A stretch of DNA of 27,752 nt. Source: a virus. The stretch covers positions 1 through 27,752 of the IMG/VR virus record IMGVR_UViG_3300046167_000390; one strand, written 5' to 3'. A program made the translations under genes and the position numbers. The notes under the pieces are model-generated. The model saw nothing but the letters and a program-made list of their open reading frames with translations, had not been told where the DNA came from and searched no databases. Positions 13,614 through 22,561 of the stretch are shown here, one piece after another (position 1 is the first letter of the stretch; every line of letters begins with the position of its first letter).

Positions 13614-14141
13614 TTAAATAAATTTACGCAATCTATCTCTTAATTTAGAAAAAGAAGCCGTAGGAATTTTAACACCTAAATCTTTTGCGGCTTTTTCTGC
13701 TTGTGCAATTAACTTATCAAAAGCAGTAATATTTTTTTGTGCAGATTTTATTAATGGCTTGTTTTTGTTTTCAAATCTTTCTATATTTTTTTGGTAATCT
13801 TTCATACTCCTCCCGTATGACTTGAAAGCATTTTCTGCTCTTTGATATTCTTGCTCTGTACTTAAATATTCTCTTTTCAATTTAAAGTATTTAGCTTCTA
13901 ATTTTTCTTTATTTTTTTCTGCTCTTTGATAGTCCTTAAATGCTTCGCCTAAAGATTTTTTGTTAATAGATAAAATTCTATTATTTTCTTCTATTTGTTT
14001 TATTAATTCTTGTGATGGCTTTTGAAGTTTATTTAAATCGTCCATTACACCTAATTCTAATTTTTGCGTTGCAAGGTGTGTTTCGCTAAACTGTTTAATT
14101 GGCTCGTTAATATGCTTTAAAGCTTTTTTGTAATTTCTCAT
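13614..14141 (-). CDS. Basic coiled-coil protein of the head region
   Basis: A 175-residue protein, almost entirely helical, with heptad-like patterns from about 45 to 150 (EENNRILSINKKSLGEAF, KNKEKLEAKYFKLKREYL) and a basic C-terminus. Aromatic residues recur with YQRAE repeated at about 70 and 97. No family is recognised. Its place between small virion genes and the scaffold suggests an internal head or assembly protein. It is not the tape measure, which is the 596-residue protein upstream. Confidence 0.5.
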   Translation of the reverse strand: MRNYKKALKHINEPIKQFSETHLATQKLELGVMDDLNKLQKPSQELIKQIEENNRILSINKKSLGEAFKDYQRAEKNKEKLEAKYFKLKREYLSTEQEYQRAENAFKSYGRSMKDYQKNIERFENKNKPLIKSAQKNITAFDKLIAQAEKAAKDLGVKIPTASFSKLRDRLRKFI

Positions 14142-14160
14142 TTTATAGTTATTTAGTTAA

Positions 14161-14610
14161 TTATGCTTTTTTCTGAATTATAAACCACTCACTTCCATCA
14201 CTCCAAACATATATACCCTCGTATTCCTTATTAATCTGATAGTAGTTTGTTGAGCCATCTAATGTATCGCCACCGCTTGGTGTTAAATAAACCCTTGTGT
14301 TTGTGTTAAAACCACCGTTTGAAATAAATCTAATTGCTCTATTTGTGTTGTCCGATGCGCTTGGTAAATTAAGTGTCATATTACCACTTGCACCACTCCA
14401 CGTTAATTTTACAAGTTTGATATTTGAATACTCACTGTCTGAAAGGTTTACAGTTTGGTCTGCCGATACAGTTATGTGTGTAGGTACTAAATAATTTATA
14501 ATATCGTTTACTGTACCTTTTTTAGTAGTGTCACTTTGTACAAATACTAAATTTTCTGTACCATCTAAAGCGGTTGTATTGTCTAATTGTGTAATTTTTT
14601 TATCTGCCAT
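14161..14610 (-). CDS. Putative head-fibre-like structural protein
   Basis: A 149-residue protein. It opens MADKKITQLDNTTALDGTEN, the start pattern of many phage fibre-like and structural proteins (KITQL, then a region on loading or value definition), followed by a strand-rich part (VKLTWSGASGNMTLNLPSA, RAIRFISNGG) and GIYVWSDGSEWFIIQ. The second half looks like a short beta-structured fibre domain. It overlaps the CCDGS gene by one base. A head decoration or fibre role is inferred. Confidence 0.55.
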   Translation of the reverse strand: MADKKITQLDNTTALDGTENLVFVQSDTTKKGTVNDIINYLVPTHITVSADQTVNLSDSEYSNIKLVKLTWSGASGNMTLNLPSASDNTNRAIRFISNGGFNTNTRVYLTPSGGDTLDGSTNYYQINKEYEGIYVWSDGSEWFIIQKKA

Positions 14611-14822
14611 TACAATATAATTTTACTGTTATTCTCTTGTAGTATAAGGTCTGTATTTTCCTGTAATAAATAATCAAATTGTTTTGTTGTCGTACCTATG
14701 CCTTGCGCCCTTAAACTACCATCACAACATTTAATAGAGTAGGTATTGTCCTCACATAAACAAGCCCTGCGTCCACCTTTTGGACTTGTTCTACTTGGTG
14801 TAAAAAACTTTCTAAATCTCAT
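14610..14822 (-). CDS. CCDGS-AQGIG small protein
   Basis: A 70-residue protein with a basic N-terminus (MRFRKFFTPSRTSPKGGRRA), then CLCEDNTYSIKCCDGSLRAQ followed by GIG. The C-x-C...CCDGS-x-xAQGIG signature is one I recall as a recurrent mini-protein between head genes of Bacteroidetes phages. Four Cys residues at 21, 23, 32 and 33 suggest metal binding or a cross-linked structure. It is coupled through ATGA with the basic mini-protein upstream. Confidence 0.65.
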   Translation of the reverse strand: MRFRKFFTPSRTSPKGGRRACLCEDNTYSIKCCDGSLRAQGIGTTTKQFDYLLQENTDLILQENNSKIIL

Positions 14823-14947
14823 TTACCTTGTCCTATATATAGTTTCTTATAGTTCTTACTTGACTTTAATTGACTTGTTTTGCTTTTAGCGTGTATGCCT
14901 TTACGTCTTACCTTTTTGCGTTCTATTTTAACCGCTACTTTTCTCAT
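14819..14947 (-). CDS. 42-residue very basic mini-protein
   Basis: MRKVAVKIERKKVRRKGIHA followed by KSKTSQLKSSKNYKKLYIGQ-GK. Nearly half of the residues are Lys or Arg. The pattern GxHAKxK...SKNYKKxYxGQG is one I know as a small conserved protein in flavobacterial phage head regions. It overlaps both neighbours through ATGA. Such a charge suggests binding to DNA or to the acidic scaffold; the sequence does not tell which. Confidence 0.7.
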   Translation of the reverse strand: MRKVAVKIERKKVRRKGIHAKSKTSQLKSSKNYKKLYIGQGK

Positions 14948-15990
14948 TTAATAGGAATACAATTAGGTACTAATTTACCATTTTTCATTTTCATTCCGTA
15001 TTGCTCATATCCTGCGGTGCAAGGTGCTTTAAGGTCTATAAGGTCTAACTCTTTTAATTTGCTTAATGCCCAACGTTTACCTGCCTTACCACCCCATAAT
15101 AAATAAGAGATAGTACCACAAGCGGTCGTGTCGCTTTCATCGTAGTATTCTTCTGCTCTTGACAAATAAGAATACATACGCTTGATAGTTTCTACGCTAA
15201 TAGGTTTGCCCTGTGCTAATTGTTGCGCCCTTACCTTACCCACTTGCGTTGCACATTTGTTGTTTACTTTTTCGTTAAGTTCTAAACCTCTCTTTGCGTT
15301 GTTTCTAACCGCTTGTGGATAATCGGTATAGCTTTCAAGTATCATTTTCTTACCACCCTTTACTCGCTTATCGTTTTTTATGATGGCTCGTATCTCGCTT
15401 AATAAATACTCGGCTTCGTCTTGGTCTATTTCTTTTAATAGTTCATCACTACTAAATTCGTTTATTTTTTCCTGTGGGCGTTCCATCTTATCCGCAAAAT
15501 AGCCCTCTATACTAAACCCTTTTACCTTACCTGTCTTTACAAACTCATTCCAAATTTGTTCGTTGTTTACCTTAACACTTCCAACCCACGTTCCTAATGG
15601 TAAATCCATTCCGTATTTTACCGATTTGTCGTGCACCTTGTCCTCTACCAACCAACTCTCAACTAATGATAGTCCGTTTATTTGGTATTGGTGTTCTAAG
15701 GTTGAGTTGTTTTGTTTACCTTGCATAAGGTACATTTGCGACGCTTTTAAGACAGTATCTTTTGAAAAATATATATAGTATTCATCTTCTCCGTTTCGTC
15801 TGTATATGGGCTTATTAGGTATTAATAACGCACCCATTAAAATACGCTTTTCTTTGTCTACTTCTGCAAGTTTAAATTCTTGACTTTTTAAAGCAATAAA
15901 ATCTTCTTCTATTGCAGGGTTTTCCACTACGCTAATAGCTTCAATACCTATTTCTTGTTCTTCGTCTAAAATTAGTTCTACTATTCGCAT
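14944..15990 (-). CDS. XkdF-type prohead protease with C-terminal domains
   Basis: A 348-residue protein. The first 170 residues match the XkdF-like serine protease family that processes capsid and scaffold: EAISVVENPAIEEDFIALK (17-35), the His-bearing STLEHQYQINGLSLVESW (96-113; H100) and TGKVKGFSIEGYF (153-165). Residues about 216-320 form a second domain common in Bacteroidetes phage head proteins (TDYPQAVRNNAKRGLELNE, ACGTISYLLWGGKAGKRWAL). The end (CTAGYEQYGMKMKNGKLVPN-C) is a third small conserved motif. It starts at a copy of the late motif and overlaps the tape-measure frame by ten bases. Catalytic residues are inferred, not verified. Confidence 0.7.
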   Translation of the reverse strand: MRIVELILDEEQEIGIEAISVVENPAIEEDFIALKSQEFKLAEVDKEKRILMGALLIPNKPIYRRNGEDEYYIYFSKDTVLKASQMYLMQGKQNNSTLEHQYQINGLSLVESWLVEDKVHDKSVKYGMDLPLGTWVGSVKVNNEQIWNEFVKTGKVKGFSIEGYFADKMERPQEKINEFSSDELLKEIDQDEAEYLLSEIRAIIKNDKRVKGGKKMILESYTDYPQAVRNNAKRGLELNEKVNNKCATQVGKVRAQQLAQGKPISVETIKRMYSYLSRAEEYYDESDTTACGTISYLLWGGKAGKRWALSKLKELDLIDLKAPCTAGYEQYGMKMKNGKLVPNCIPIK

Positions 15991-17771
15991 ATTATTATAT
16001 AATGTTTTTTAATTATTTTTGTATTTATAAGGGTCGCACCCTCAACAATATTGTTTTCTAAACTCTGTGCGGTTGTTACATCATTAGCTACAACATACGC
16101 CTGTACTGGCTCTTGTGTTTGTCCTGCTACCGCTTCTGCTAATTGACTTGTTTCTGTTGCGCCTACAATATTGAATTGTGGGGGTTGTGAAGCTGCGGTT
16201 GTTGTTGGTACGCTTCCGCCTCCTTTTCCACTACTGTCTACGCTTTTAATCGCTGCAATATTTTGCGCTGCCACAGCACCTGCTAATGCAGCTTGTACAA
16301 CAGGATAAGCAGGGAAGAAAGTTGTGATAGGCGATTTTTGTGCGGTTGTATATGCGTTCTGAACACCCTCAACACCACTAATTGTTGCACTTGCTAAAGC
16401 CATCGCTTTACCTATTTTACTGTCCTTACCTGCTAAATTTGCTATTTGGTCAAAAGTTCCTTTAGCATCTGCAAGTGTTTGTTCTTTTCTTAATCTCTCT
16501 AATTCTGCTTTTTCATTTATACTTTTCTTTTCTGCTTCGTCTTTTTGCTTTTGTAGTTCTAAATCCTCATCATTGAATTGCTTGTTTAATTCTAATAATT
16601 GTTCATCATAAACCCTTTTAGCTTCTAATAATAAATTATTTTTTTCTACCTCATCAGTAACCTGTCTGTCAATTATTTCTTTTTGTTCTTCATATTGTTG
16701 TAATAATTCAGCGCGTTGTATATCTCTTTCGCTTTTACCTATAAGAGCAAGTTCTTTTTGTATTTCTTTTTGTTCTCTTAATAGAGAATTTACATTTGTT
16801 TGTTGCTCACTTCTAAATCCTGTTATTTGTGCTTCAATAGCTGCTTGTTCGTTTAACGCTTCTTGATACGCTTTTTGAAGTTCTATACTTTCTTTGTTTT
16901 TCTCTAATTCTGCCGCCGCTGCTGCTACTAATATTGCAGCATTGTCTTTCATCGCTTTTTCTTGGTCATCTAAAACCTTTGCTAAGTCCTCATTAGCTTT
17001 TATCCTTTCTTCAATACTTTTGCTTTCGTCATCTCGTATCTGTCTTAAACTTTCTGCTTGTCTATCGTATTTTTCAATTAAACCTTGATTTTTAACCGCT
17101 GCCAACTCGGCTGCTTTTGCTAATTTTACATTTTCCTTTGCGGATTTTATAGTTTCGGTTGTATAGTTTTTTATTGCCTTTGTTGTTTTTTCTACAAACT
17201 CTGCGCCTTTATCAAACGTATTATTTACACCTGTTAATACGTCTAAACTCTCTTTTCCTGCGCTTTTAACATCATCTAAAGCACCTGCAAAATCGCCACT
17301 AAATACTTTCTTAACCGCACTTGCTAAATATCCTAAAGTATCTAAAAAACTTTCAAATCGTTCAACAATATTTGCCTTAATACTTTCACCTAATTCCTTA
17401 ACACTCTCTAATGGGTTTTCAAATATTGCTTTGAAAAAATCTACAACTTCACCACCATTATCAACAACGAAATTTACAAAGTCATTAAAGGCAATACTTA
17501 CCGCTTCAAATACAGTATTAAACGTATCTGCAACCTTTTGGTTTTGATTAAATACTTCTGCAAGTTTACCAAAAGCTGCGATAACCAAACCAATACCTGC
17601 TGCTTTTATTGCTGTGCCTAAACCCTTAAAACCTTTGCTTATACCACCTACGCCTTTTTCAGCTTTAATAGCACCTTTGTCTAATTGGTTTAATTCGTAA
17701 TTAATGTTTTCAATACCTTTTACAGCATCTTTACTATCTACATTAATATCTATTGTTTTTTCTATTGCCAT
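15981..17771 (-). CDS. Tail tape measure protein
   Basis: A 596-residue protein. The N-terminal part reads IDINVDSKDAVKGIENINYE, then GLGTAIKAAGIGLVIAAFGKL (50-70). The middle (180-440) is a long helical coiled coil rich in Glu, Lys, Ala and Gln. Residues 455-510 are small and hydrophobic (GKAMALASATISGVEGVQNA, PVVQAALAGAVAAQNIAAI), and the end QPPQFNIVGATETSQLAEAV is typical of Bacteroidetes tape measures. By the usual rule of about 0.15 nm per residue the tail would be near 90 nm. The last residues after VEGATL are odd and may be out of frame (see findings). Confidence 0.75.
   Translation of the reverse strand: MAIEKTIDINVDSKDAVKGIENINYELNQLDKGAIKAEKGVGGISKGFKGLGTAIKAAGIGLVIAAFGKLAEVFNQNQKVADTFNTVFEAVSIAFNDFVNFVVDNGGEVVDFFKAIFENPLESVKELGESIKANIVERFESFLDTLGYLASAVKKVFSGDFAGALDDVKSAGKESLDVLTGVNNTFDKGAEFVEKTTKAIKNYTTETIKSAKENVKLAKAAELAAVKNQGLIEKYDRQAESLRQIRDDESKSIEERIKANEDLAKVLDDQEKAMKDNAAILVAAAAAELEKNKESIELQKAYQEALNEQAAIEAQITGFRSEQQTNVNSLLREQKEIQKELALIGKSERDIQRAELLQQYEEQKEIIDRQVTDEVEKNNLLLEAKRVYDEQLLELNKQFNDEDLELQKQKDEAEKKSINEKAELERLRKEQTLADAKGTFDQIANLAGKDSKIGKAMALASATISGVEGVQNAYTTAQKSPITTFFPAYPVVQAALAGAVAAQNIAAIKSVDSSGKGGGSVPTTTAASQPPQFNIVGATETSQLAEAVAGQTQEPVQAYVVANDVTTAQSLENNIVEGATLINTKIIKKHYIIICE
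15988..16020 (-). promoter_or_regulatory. 33-bp late motif, copy before the protease
   Basis: On the minus strand ATTATATAATAATATG ends on the protease start codon, with AAAAATAATTA at the conserved five-base spacing upstream. It differs from the consensus TATATATTAATATG by two positions. It lies within the last codons of the tape-measure frame as it stands. Confidence 0.45.
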
Positions 17772-17902
17772 TTTATTTCTTGTTTAAGTGCCTTGTAACC
17801 CTCTTTTAGTGTTGTAGGTAATTTGTGTTTACCCTGTGCTATGCGGATATTTTCCGTTTCGCCATTAACGTATTTTAAGCTATCTAATATTAGTTTTATC
17901 AT
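17762..17902 (-). CDS. 46-residue mini-protein before the tape measure
   Basis: A basic frame MIKLILDSLKYVNGETENIR with TLKEGYKALKQEIKWQ at the end. Its start overlaps the stop of the 858-residue tail gene (TAATG) and its 3' end overlaps the tape-measure start by ten bases, so it is embedded in a chain of coupled genes. No family is recognised. It might be a small assembly factor for the tail. Confidence 0.55.
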   Translation of the reverse strand: MIKLILDSLKYVNGETENIRIAQGKHKLPTTLKEGYKALKQEIKWQ

Positions 17903-20478
17903 TAGTCTGTTGTTGCGGTTAATGTTACTGGAAATGAATATGCTTTATCTCCATCAATGTCGTATCGTGCGCTTACACCTATCTCATAAGTTGTTCCACT
18001 TTCTAATGGGTATATTTCAAGCGATAGTAACTCGTCTGGCGTCGCATAAACCCCACCATCTACATAAATTCTCGTAGCATCAGAGCCACTTGCAGGAAGC
18101 CAGCTTATAGTTATTGAGTTGCTTGATGTAGAACTGACTTGAACATTTGTTGGTCTGTCTAAATATGCAAATTGTTCGTTTGCTACGTTACTCGCAAACT
18201 CTGGTTTATTATATAATTCTAACTTTGATTTGTTGGTTAATAGGTTTGTTTTTATGCTATTAATTCTAAATACAGTATTAGCAATTATAAGTTGGTCATT
18301 TAGCTTTAATTGTGTTATTATGCTTAAAGGCAAATAAGCGTCTACTTTCAACATTCTACCTTTTCTGTCAAAAACTGTTTGCACATAATCCAAATATCCT
18401 TCTTCAAATAAATTAGTAGACGTTGAAGGGTTTGGTAATTCGCCAAACCACTCATCAGCTTCTAAACCAAAATTAAGTTGCATTTGAGTGTTCCAACCCC
18501 AAGTAAACCCACCAATGTTTGATGGTCTACGATAATTACTTGGTGTGCTTCCGTCTATTGTTAGTTCACTATTCGTATTGGCTTCATAATCAATAAAGAA
18601 CAATAATGGTTCACCTATTGTTGGTTCAAACTTTTTATCTAAAAAAGCACCCTGTCCAATATATGTTAGGTTACCATCTTCATCGCTTAAACGTTCGTAC
18701 ATCATTTTTTCAAAAGGTATTTCTACTTTGTAAACGCTTCCGTCAAACTCTGCACTTGTTTCTGGATAATTTTCTTGAGAAAAGGGTATACCTTGTATTT
18801 CGTCTGAATACTGAACTAAAAATGTTTTTTTGCTTTTAAATTTAAACTCCATTTCTCTGTGTGGGAATATCCTTTCAACAGTTGAAGTAGACATATCCAC
18901 ATATTTTGTAATATCATAAGGCGTTCCTGTTCCATCTGCGCCACTTCTTATAAAAACACTTGATAATTCAACTTCAATATTATCGCCATCTTTATAAACA
19001 ACACAATTAAACATTTTAAACAAACCACTTAAAAAGTCCATTACCTTCATTTCTGGCATTTGTTTACTAATGATAAAATCATTTTGTACGTTAGGACTAT
19101 CAACATCATAAACCGCTGTCCATTGTACACCACCGAAAGAAATCCTTTTTGTAATTTCTAATCTTTGGGTCATCGTTATATTGCTATCCGCTTCCACTTC
19201 CAATGTAATGTCAAAAGGGTAGTTCTGGTCACTACCTATAAAATCAGTTTCTACTGAAACAGTACCGCTTGAATTACTAAACGTTTCGTTTGCATAAGTG
19301 TAATTATTAAAAGAATTAATTATCCTTACAGTAAAATCTTGCGTTGTTGAAGTCGTTACAACTGCTTTTATTTTGTATCTATTAACAGATGCAGGTGGCT
19401 GCCAAAACAAAGTTCTTACATCTTCTGATACACCACTACTCAACCCTGCATTAAACGTAAAATTATTAGGGCTGTCATCAATGTTTCTAAACCTATTGCT
19501 TGAAATTCTTGTACCCCCACCCTCTTCTGCATTTGATACAAAACCCTCATTTTTATGCAACCACATATACATATTGCTAAACTTCACTGAATTAAAAAAC
19601 CCTGTTAAATTTATTTGCGGATAAGTGTTGTTAATTGCGTCAATAATTGCTCTACATCTTATTGCAGGTTTTAAATCAACCCAACTTAGTTCAGTGTCTG
19701 TTATATTATCCCTATATCCTGTGGTGGCATCTGGATAACGCATATTTTTACTGTGATGAATATTAGGCACAAGTATATCTATGCTCCCATAAGTAGAAGT
19801 AATTGAACTATCAGAGGCGGTAAAAAAGTTGGTTATGTTAGCTTGAGTATAATCAAAATTCAACGAACTTGGATAATTAAGACCAGACAATTTTGTATCG
19901 CCTAACACCTCTTTAAGTTCCACTGCATCGCCATAAAACACCACTTTATAAGCGTGTGCCTTATTGTCTTTTAATGATACGCTTTGAAATTGTATTTGTC
20001 CTTTTTTGTAATCTATTCCGTTAAGCTTTATTATAGCATCGTGCCTGTACCTTGCATCAAAACTGTTTTCAATATCAAAGTTCTCATAGTGTCTAAATAG
20101 TTTGTTATTTAGCTTAGAAGCAGGAAGATTAAATTGTTGGCTAAAAGGCGTGAACACTTTTTTAATGTCTTTTATATTTAAAACACTATCTGTTATTACG
20201 ACGCTTTCATCTTCAAACAAATCTGCTCTGAAATAATCGCTTTCAATTCTGTATAAATCTGCACTTGGGAATAAATCAGCAGAAATAGTTAATTGTGTAT
20301 CACTATCAATTGCGGTAATTTTTACCGTTTCTTGTGTTCTAAGGTTTGTAACAATATCGCCTACCTCAACAATCTTAGTAAATTCTGCTTGACTGTCTAT
20401 AAGTTTATTTGTCGCAAAACTCTTAGCAGAGCCATTAATTCTTTTATAACCTTTTATGTAAAGTTCTATTATCTGCAT
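17902..20478 (-). CDS. Large tail protein with C-terminal fibronectin III domain
   Basis: An 858-residue protein, mainly strand-rich. The middle part contains NDFIISKQMPEMKVMDFLSG (465-484) followed by a Cys-Val strand, like a baseplate hub or distal tail protein. Residues about 770-858 are a fibronectin type III domain (DRPTNVQVSSTSSNSITISW, YPLESGTTYEIGVSARYD). The tail assembly genes around it support a tail-tip or receptor-proximal role. Its start is fused to the previous gene's frame through TAATG at 20476-20480. It is the largest gene in the window. Confidence 0.6.
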   Translation of the reverse strand: MQIIELYIKGYKRINGSAKSFATNKLIDSQAEFTKIVEVGDIVTNLRTQETVKITAIDSDTQLTISADLFPSADLYRIESDYFRADLFEDESVVITDSVLNIKDIKKVFTPFSQQFNLPASKLNNKLFRHYENFDIENSFDARYRHDAIIKLNGIDYKKGQIQFQSVSLKDNKAHAYKVVFYGDAVELKEVLGDTKLSGLNYPSSLNFDYTQANITNFFTASDSSITSTYGSIDILVPNIHHSKNMRYPDATTGYRDNITDTELSWVDLKPAIRCRAIIDAINNTYPQINLTGFFNSVKFSNMYMWLHKNEGFVSNAEEGGGTRISSNRFRNIDDSPNNFTFNAGLSSGVSEDVRTLFWQPPASVNRYKIKAVVTTSTTQDFTVRIINSFNNYTYANETFSNSSGTVSVETDFIGSDQNYPFDITLEVEADSNITMTQRLEITKRISFGGVQWTAVYDVDSPNVQNDFIISKQMPEMKVMDFLSGLFKMFNCVVYKDGDNIEVELSSVFIRSGADGTGTPYDITKYVDMSTSTVERIFPHREMEFKFKSKKTFLVQYSDEIQGIPFSQENYPETSAEFDGSVYKVEIPFEKMMYERLSDEDGNLTYIGQGAFLDKKFEPTIGEPLLFFIDYEANTNSELTIDGSTPSNYRRPSNIGGFTWGWNTQMQLNFGLEADEWFGELPNPSTSTNLFEEGYLDYVQTVFDRKGRMLKVDAYLPLSIITQLKLNDQLIIANTVFRINSIKTNLLTNKSKLELYNKPEFASNVANEQFAYLDRPTNVQVSSTSSNSITISWLPASGSDATRIYVDGGVYATPDELLSLEIYPLESGTTYEIGVSARYDIDGDKAYSFPVTLTATTD

Positions 20479-20606
20479 TAACGTATGTTGTTTATCGTGT
20501 CAAACGCAAAATCTATTTCTATTGTGTAGTTTATTAGCTTGTCGTTTAAGTGTGTTTTGTAATTCAAACTGCTACTTGCTACGTTTATAGGAAGTGTTTT
20601 GTTGTT
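20478..20606 (-). CDS. Out-of-frame C-terminus of the 338-residue tail protein
   Basis: After GAACAACAAAACACTT the next frame reads TLPINVASSSLNYKTHLNDK and ends IDFAFDTINNIR at a stop that overlaps the next start as TAATG. Such exact coupling and the sensible protein argue that it is coding. Removal of one base in 20590-20607, for example in the A-run at 20597-20600, joins it to the upstream frame and yields 369 residues. It could also be read by +1 frameshifting. Confidence 0.6.
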   Translation of the reverse strand, partial: NNKTLPINVASSSLNYKTHLNDKLINYTIEIDFAFDTINNIR

Positions 20607-21588
20607 CTAACTCTATCCAACAATCTTCGCTTAATTGCATTTGCTTAAATACCTCGTTGTAAACCTCTGGATAAAACCCTGTATTTAGTGTTAGTTTTTC
20701 CGTACCGTTTTTAGTTAATATTTTCTGTTGGTGTCTACTTATATCATAAGCACCATTAACAATTATATTACGCTTAAAATCTTCCTTTTTAGTTGTTAGT
20801 ACCTCGTTTGTTCTTTTGAAAAACCATATATCTTGTAATGCGCCGAATTTATTTACAAACGTTACTTTATAAGGTTGGTATTTACACTCCTCTATATTGT
20901 CTACAGTTAGTTTAATAACACCATCAGTAGTATCTATGTATATCGTGTCAAAGTCAAACAATGTAAAGTCGTCTACAAACTCTTGTAAACATACGCTATT
21001 CTCAAACGTTCCACCGTCTTGTATTACTCTGTTTTCGTATTCGTCTGCACCATTTACACCATTTGTAATGTATTCTATTTGCTCATCACTTTCTGTGCTA
21101 CTTGTAACCGCCTTTGTGTATACTTGTTGTCCGTTTAGTTCGTATGTTACTTGTGTGGTCTTTGATGTATCTACAGGAATTGTTGCAGGTGCATCGTCTA
21201 ACTTTAATACCTTAGTATTTGACTGTAATAAACCACTATCATTCTGAGGGTTTGCTTCGTCCTCATAATAACCATAACCATCAAAACCTGTTAATTGTGT
21301 GTAGCTTGTAAAACTTCCTGCGCTACCTCGTATATAGTTTTTAGTTCTGTAGTCCACCCATACATTGGCACTTGAATAATCGCCATCAAAAGTTTGTAGT
21401 ATATAATCTCTAACTATCTCGCCTATTTCAAACGTTACATTATTACTTACAGCAAATGAGGTTAATTCAAACTTATTACTCCTATCGGTTGTTTGCGTCC
21501 CTGTGTATACATATAGTTCCATATCTACCTGTGATAAGTTGGTAGCACTTAGGTTTATGTAGTATGGGCTTCTTGCGTTTATTTTCAT
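20572..21588 (-). CDS. Tail protein (C-terminus frameshifted)
   Basis: A 338-residue frame. It starts MKINARSPYYINLSATNLSQ, with VDMELYVYTGTQTTDRS, a start I associate with large tail genes of flavobacterial phages. Strand-rich segments continue (VTFEIGEIVRDYILQ 51-65; VTYELNGQQVYT). YKVTFVNKFGALQDIWFFKR (239-258) is a notable conserved-looking core. The frame ends abruptly SYKRSK, whereas the last 36 or so residues of the family-like end lie one base out of frame (20478-20606). It overlaps the gp10-like gene by four bases. Distal tail or tail-tip component is most likely. Confidence 0.6.
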   Translation of the reverse strand: MKINARSPYYINLSATNLSQVDMELYVYTGTQTTDRSNKFELTSFAVSNNVTFEIGEIVRDYILQTFDGDYSSANVWVDYRTKNYIRGSAGSFTSYTQLTGFDGYGYYEDEANPQNDSGLLQSNTKVLKLDDAPATIPVDTSKTTQVTYELNGQQVYTKAVTSSTESDEQIEYITNGVNGADEYENRVIQDGGTFENSVCLQEFVDDFTLFDFDTIYIDTTDGVIKLTVDNIEECKYQPYKVTFVNKFGALQDIWFFKRTNEVLTTKKEDFKRNIIVNGAYDISRHQQKILTKNGTEKLTLNTGFYPEVYNEVFKQMQLSEDCWIELEQQNTSYKRSK

Positions 21589-22091
21589 TTCTTTATGTTC
21601 AGTTGTATTTGTTTCTCTAATCCTATTGAGTATGCCTGTACTAATTCATCTGGCAAACGCTTAAACGCTGCTTCAAATGGCTTAGTAAAAAACAAACTCG
21701 GCTTTATTCCTTTCTTATATACTGCTCTTGCTATTAAGTATTGTAAACTTTGTCTGCTTAAAAACTTACCGCCCTTGCCTCTTGGTGCAATACCTTTTCT
21801 CACTATCCATTTATCAAACGCCTTTCTTGGTGGCATTTTAGTTGTATAGGAATAAGGTGTATTGTATTTCTTTTCTGTTCCGCTTACCCCTCTGTCTTGG
21901 AACATACCATAATCAGCCATTTTAAACGCCATAGAAGTTGTATCTCCTTTTTGTGATACTTCGTACCCTAAACTATTATAAAGTTCCTTAGAAGCGTTCT
22001 TTTTGCCCTTAGTTAAGTTGCTTCGGCTTTGTTGTATAACGTACTTAGCAAACTTATTTAGTTCATCTCTTAAATACTTATCTGCTAACAT
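21585..22091 (-). CDS. HK97 gp10-like tail completion protein
   Basis: A 168-residue basic protein. The N-terminal helix (YLRDELNKFAKYVIQQSRSN) leads to KNASKELYNSLGYEV and FKMADYGMFQDRGVSG (54-69), a pattern reminiscent of HK97 gp10-like proteins that act at the head-tail joint. A basic segment (MPPRKAFDKWIVRKGIAPRG) and SLQYLIARAVYKKGI-KP follow. It lies between the tail terminator-like gene and the large tail genes. The family call is by resemblance. Confidence 0.5.
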   Translation of the reverse strand: MLADKYLRDELNKFAKYVIQQSRSNLTKGKKNASKELYNSLGYEVSQKGDTTSMAFKMADYGMFQDRGVSGTEKKYNTPYSYTTKMPPRKAFDKWIVRKGIAPRGKGGKFLSRQSLQYLIARAVYKKGIKPSLFFTKPFEAAFKRLPDELVQAYSIGLEKQIQLNIKK

Positions 22092-22555
22092 ATATCTATA
22101 TCGTTCTTAACAAACACATTAAACGTTGCACTCCACCCTGCTAAACGATTATCAAACCTTTCGTAAAATGGCTCTAATGTTGCATCGCCATCTAATTGGT
22201 ATTGGTCGTTATATAGTGTGCCTTTTCTAAGCACCATTACTAATTTGTTTAGAACAGCCAATTGTGTGTTTAATATATCTTGTTCATTGTTGTTTCCTCT
22301 GAATATATCACTATTAGCTTCTTTGCTCTCATCTACTATGTCCATAGCTAAAATACTAATGTTAAACGTTAGTACCTGTTCCTGTGTTGTGACGTTGTTT
22401 ATGATTATATGACTAAGTGGGAATATACTTTGTTTAGCTAAATCTATGTCGTATATATCGCCTGTTGTAACGGTGTTTACATTTACATCTTCTAATAATG
22501 TTCGTTCTATTGCTGTAGTTAATAAATAAAATCCTCTTATACCTATGTTGCTCAT
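22085..22555 (-). CDS. Tail terminator-like protein
   Basis: A 156-residue protein. It starts MSNIGIRGFYLLTTAIERTL and contains the strand HIIINNVTTQEQVLTFNISI. It ends with DATLEPFYERFDNRLAGWSA followed by TFNVFVKNDIDIC. That ending (ExxxERFxNxLAGW, then strand, then xxDIC) is typical of a small protein near the tail chaperone in flavobacterial phages and suits the tail terminator fold. Position next to the chaperone supports this. No catalytic motif is present. Confidence 0.5.
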   Translation of the reverse strand: MSNIGIRGFYLLTTAIERTLLEDVNVNTVTTGDIYDIDLAKQSIFPLSHIIINNVTTQEQVLTFNISILAMDIVDESKEANSDIFRGNNNEQDILNTQLAVLNKLVMVLRKGTLYNDQYQLDGDATLEPFYERFDNRLAGWSATFNVFVKNDIDIC

Positions 22556-22561
22556 TCTATG

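Noticed and set aside
14161-14610. Reading the KITQL protein as an enzyme
   Set aside because: No catalytic motif; the start pattern and strands indicate a structural protein.
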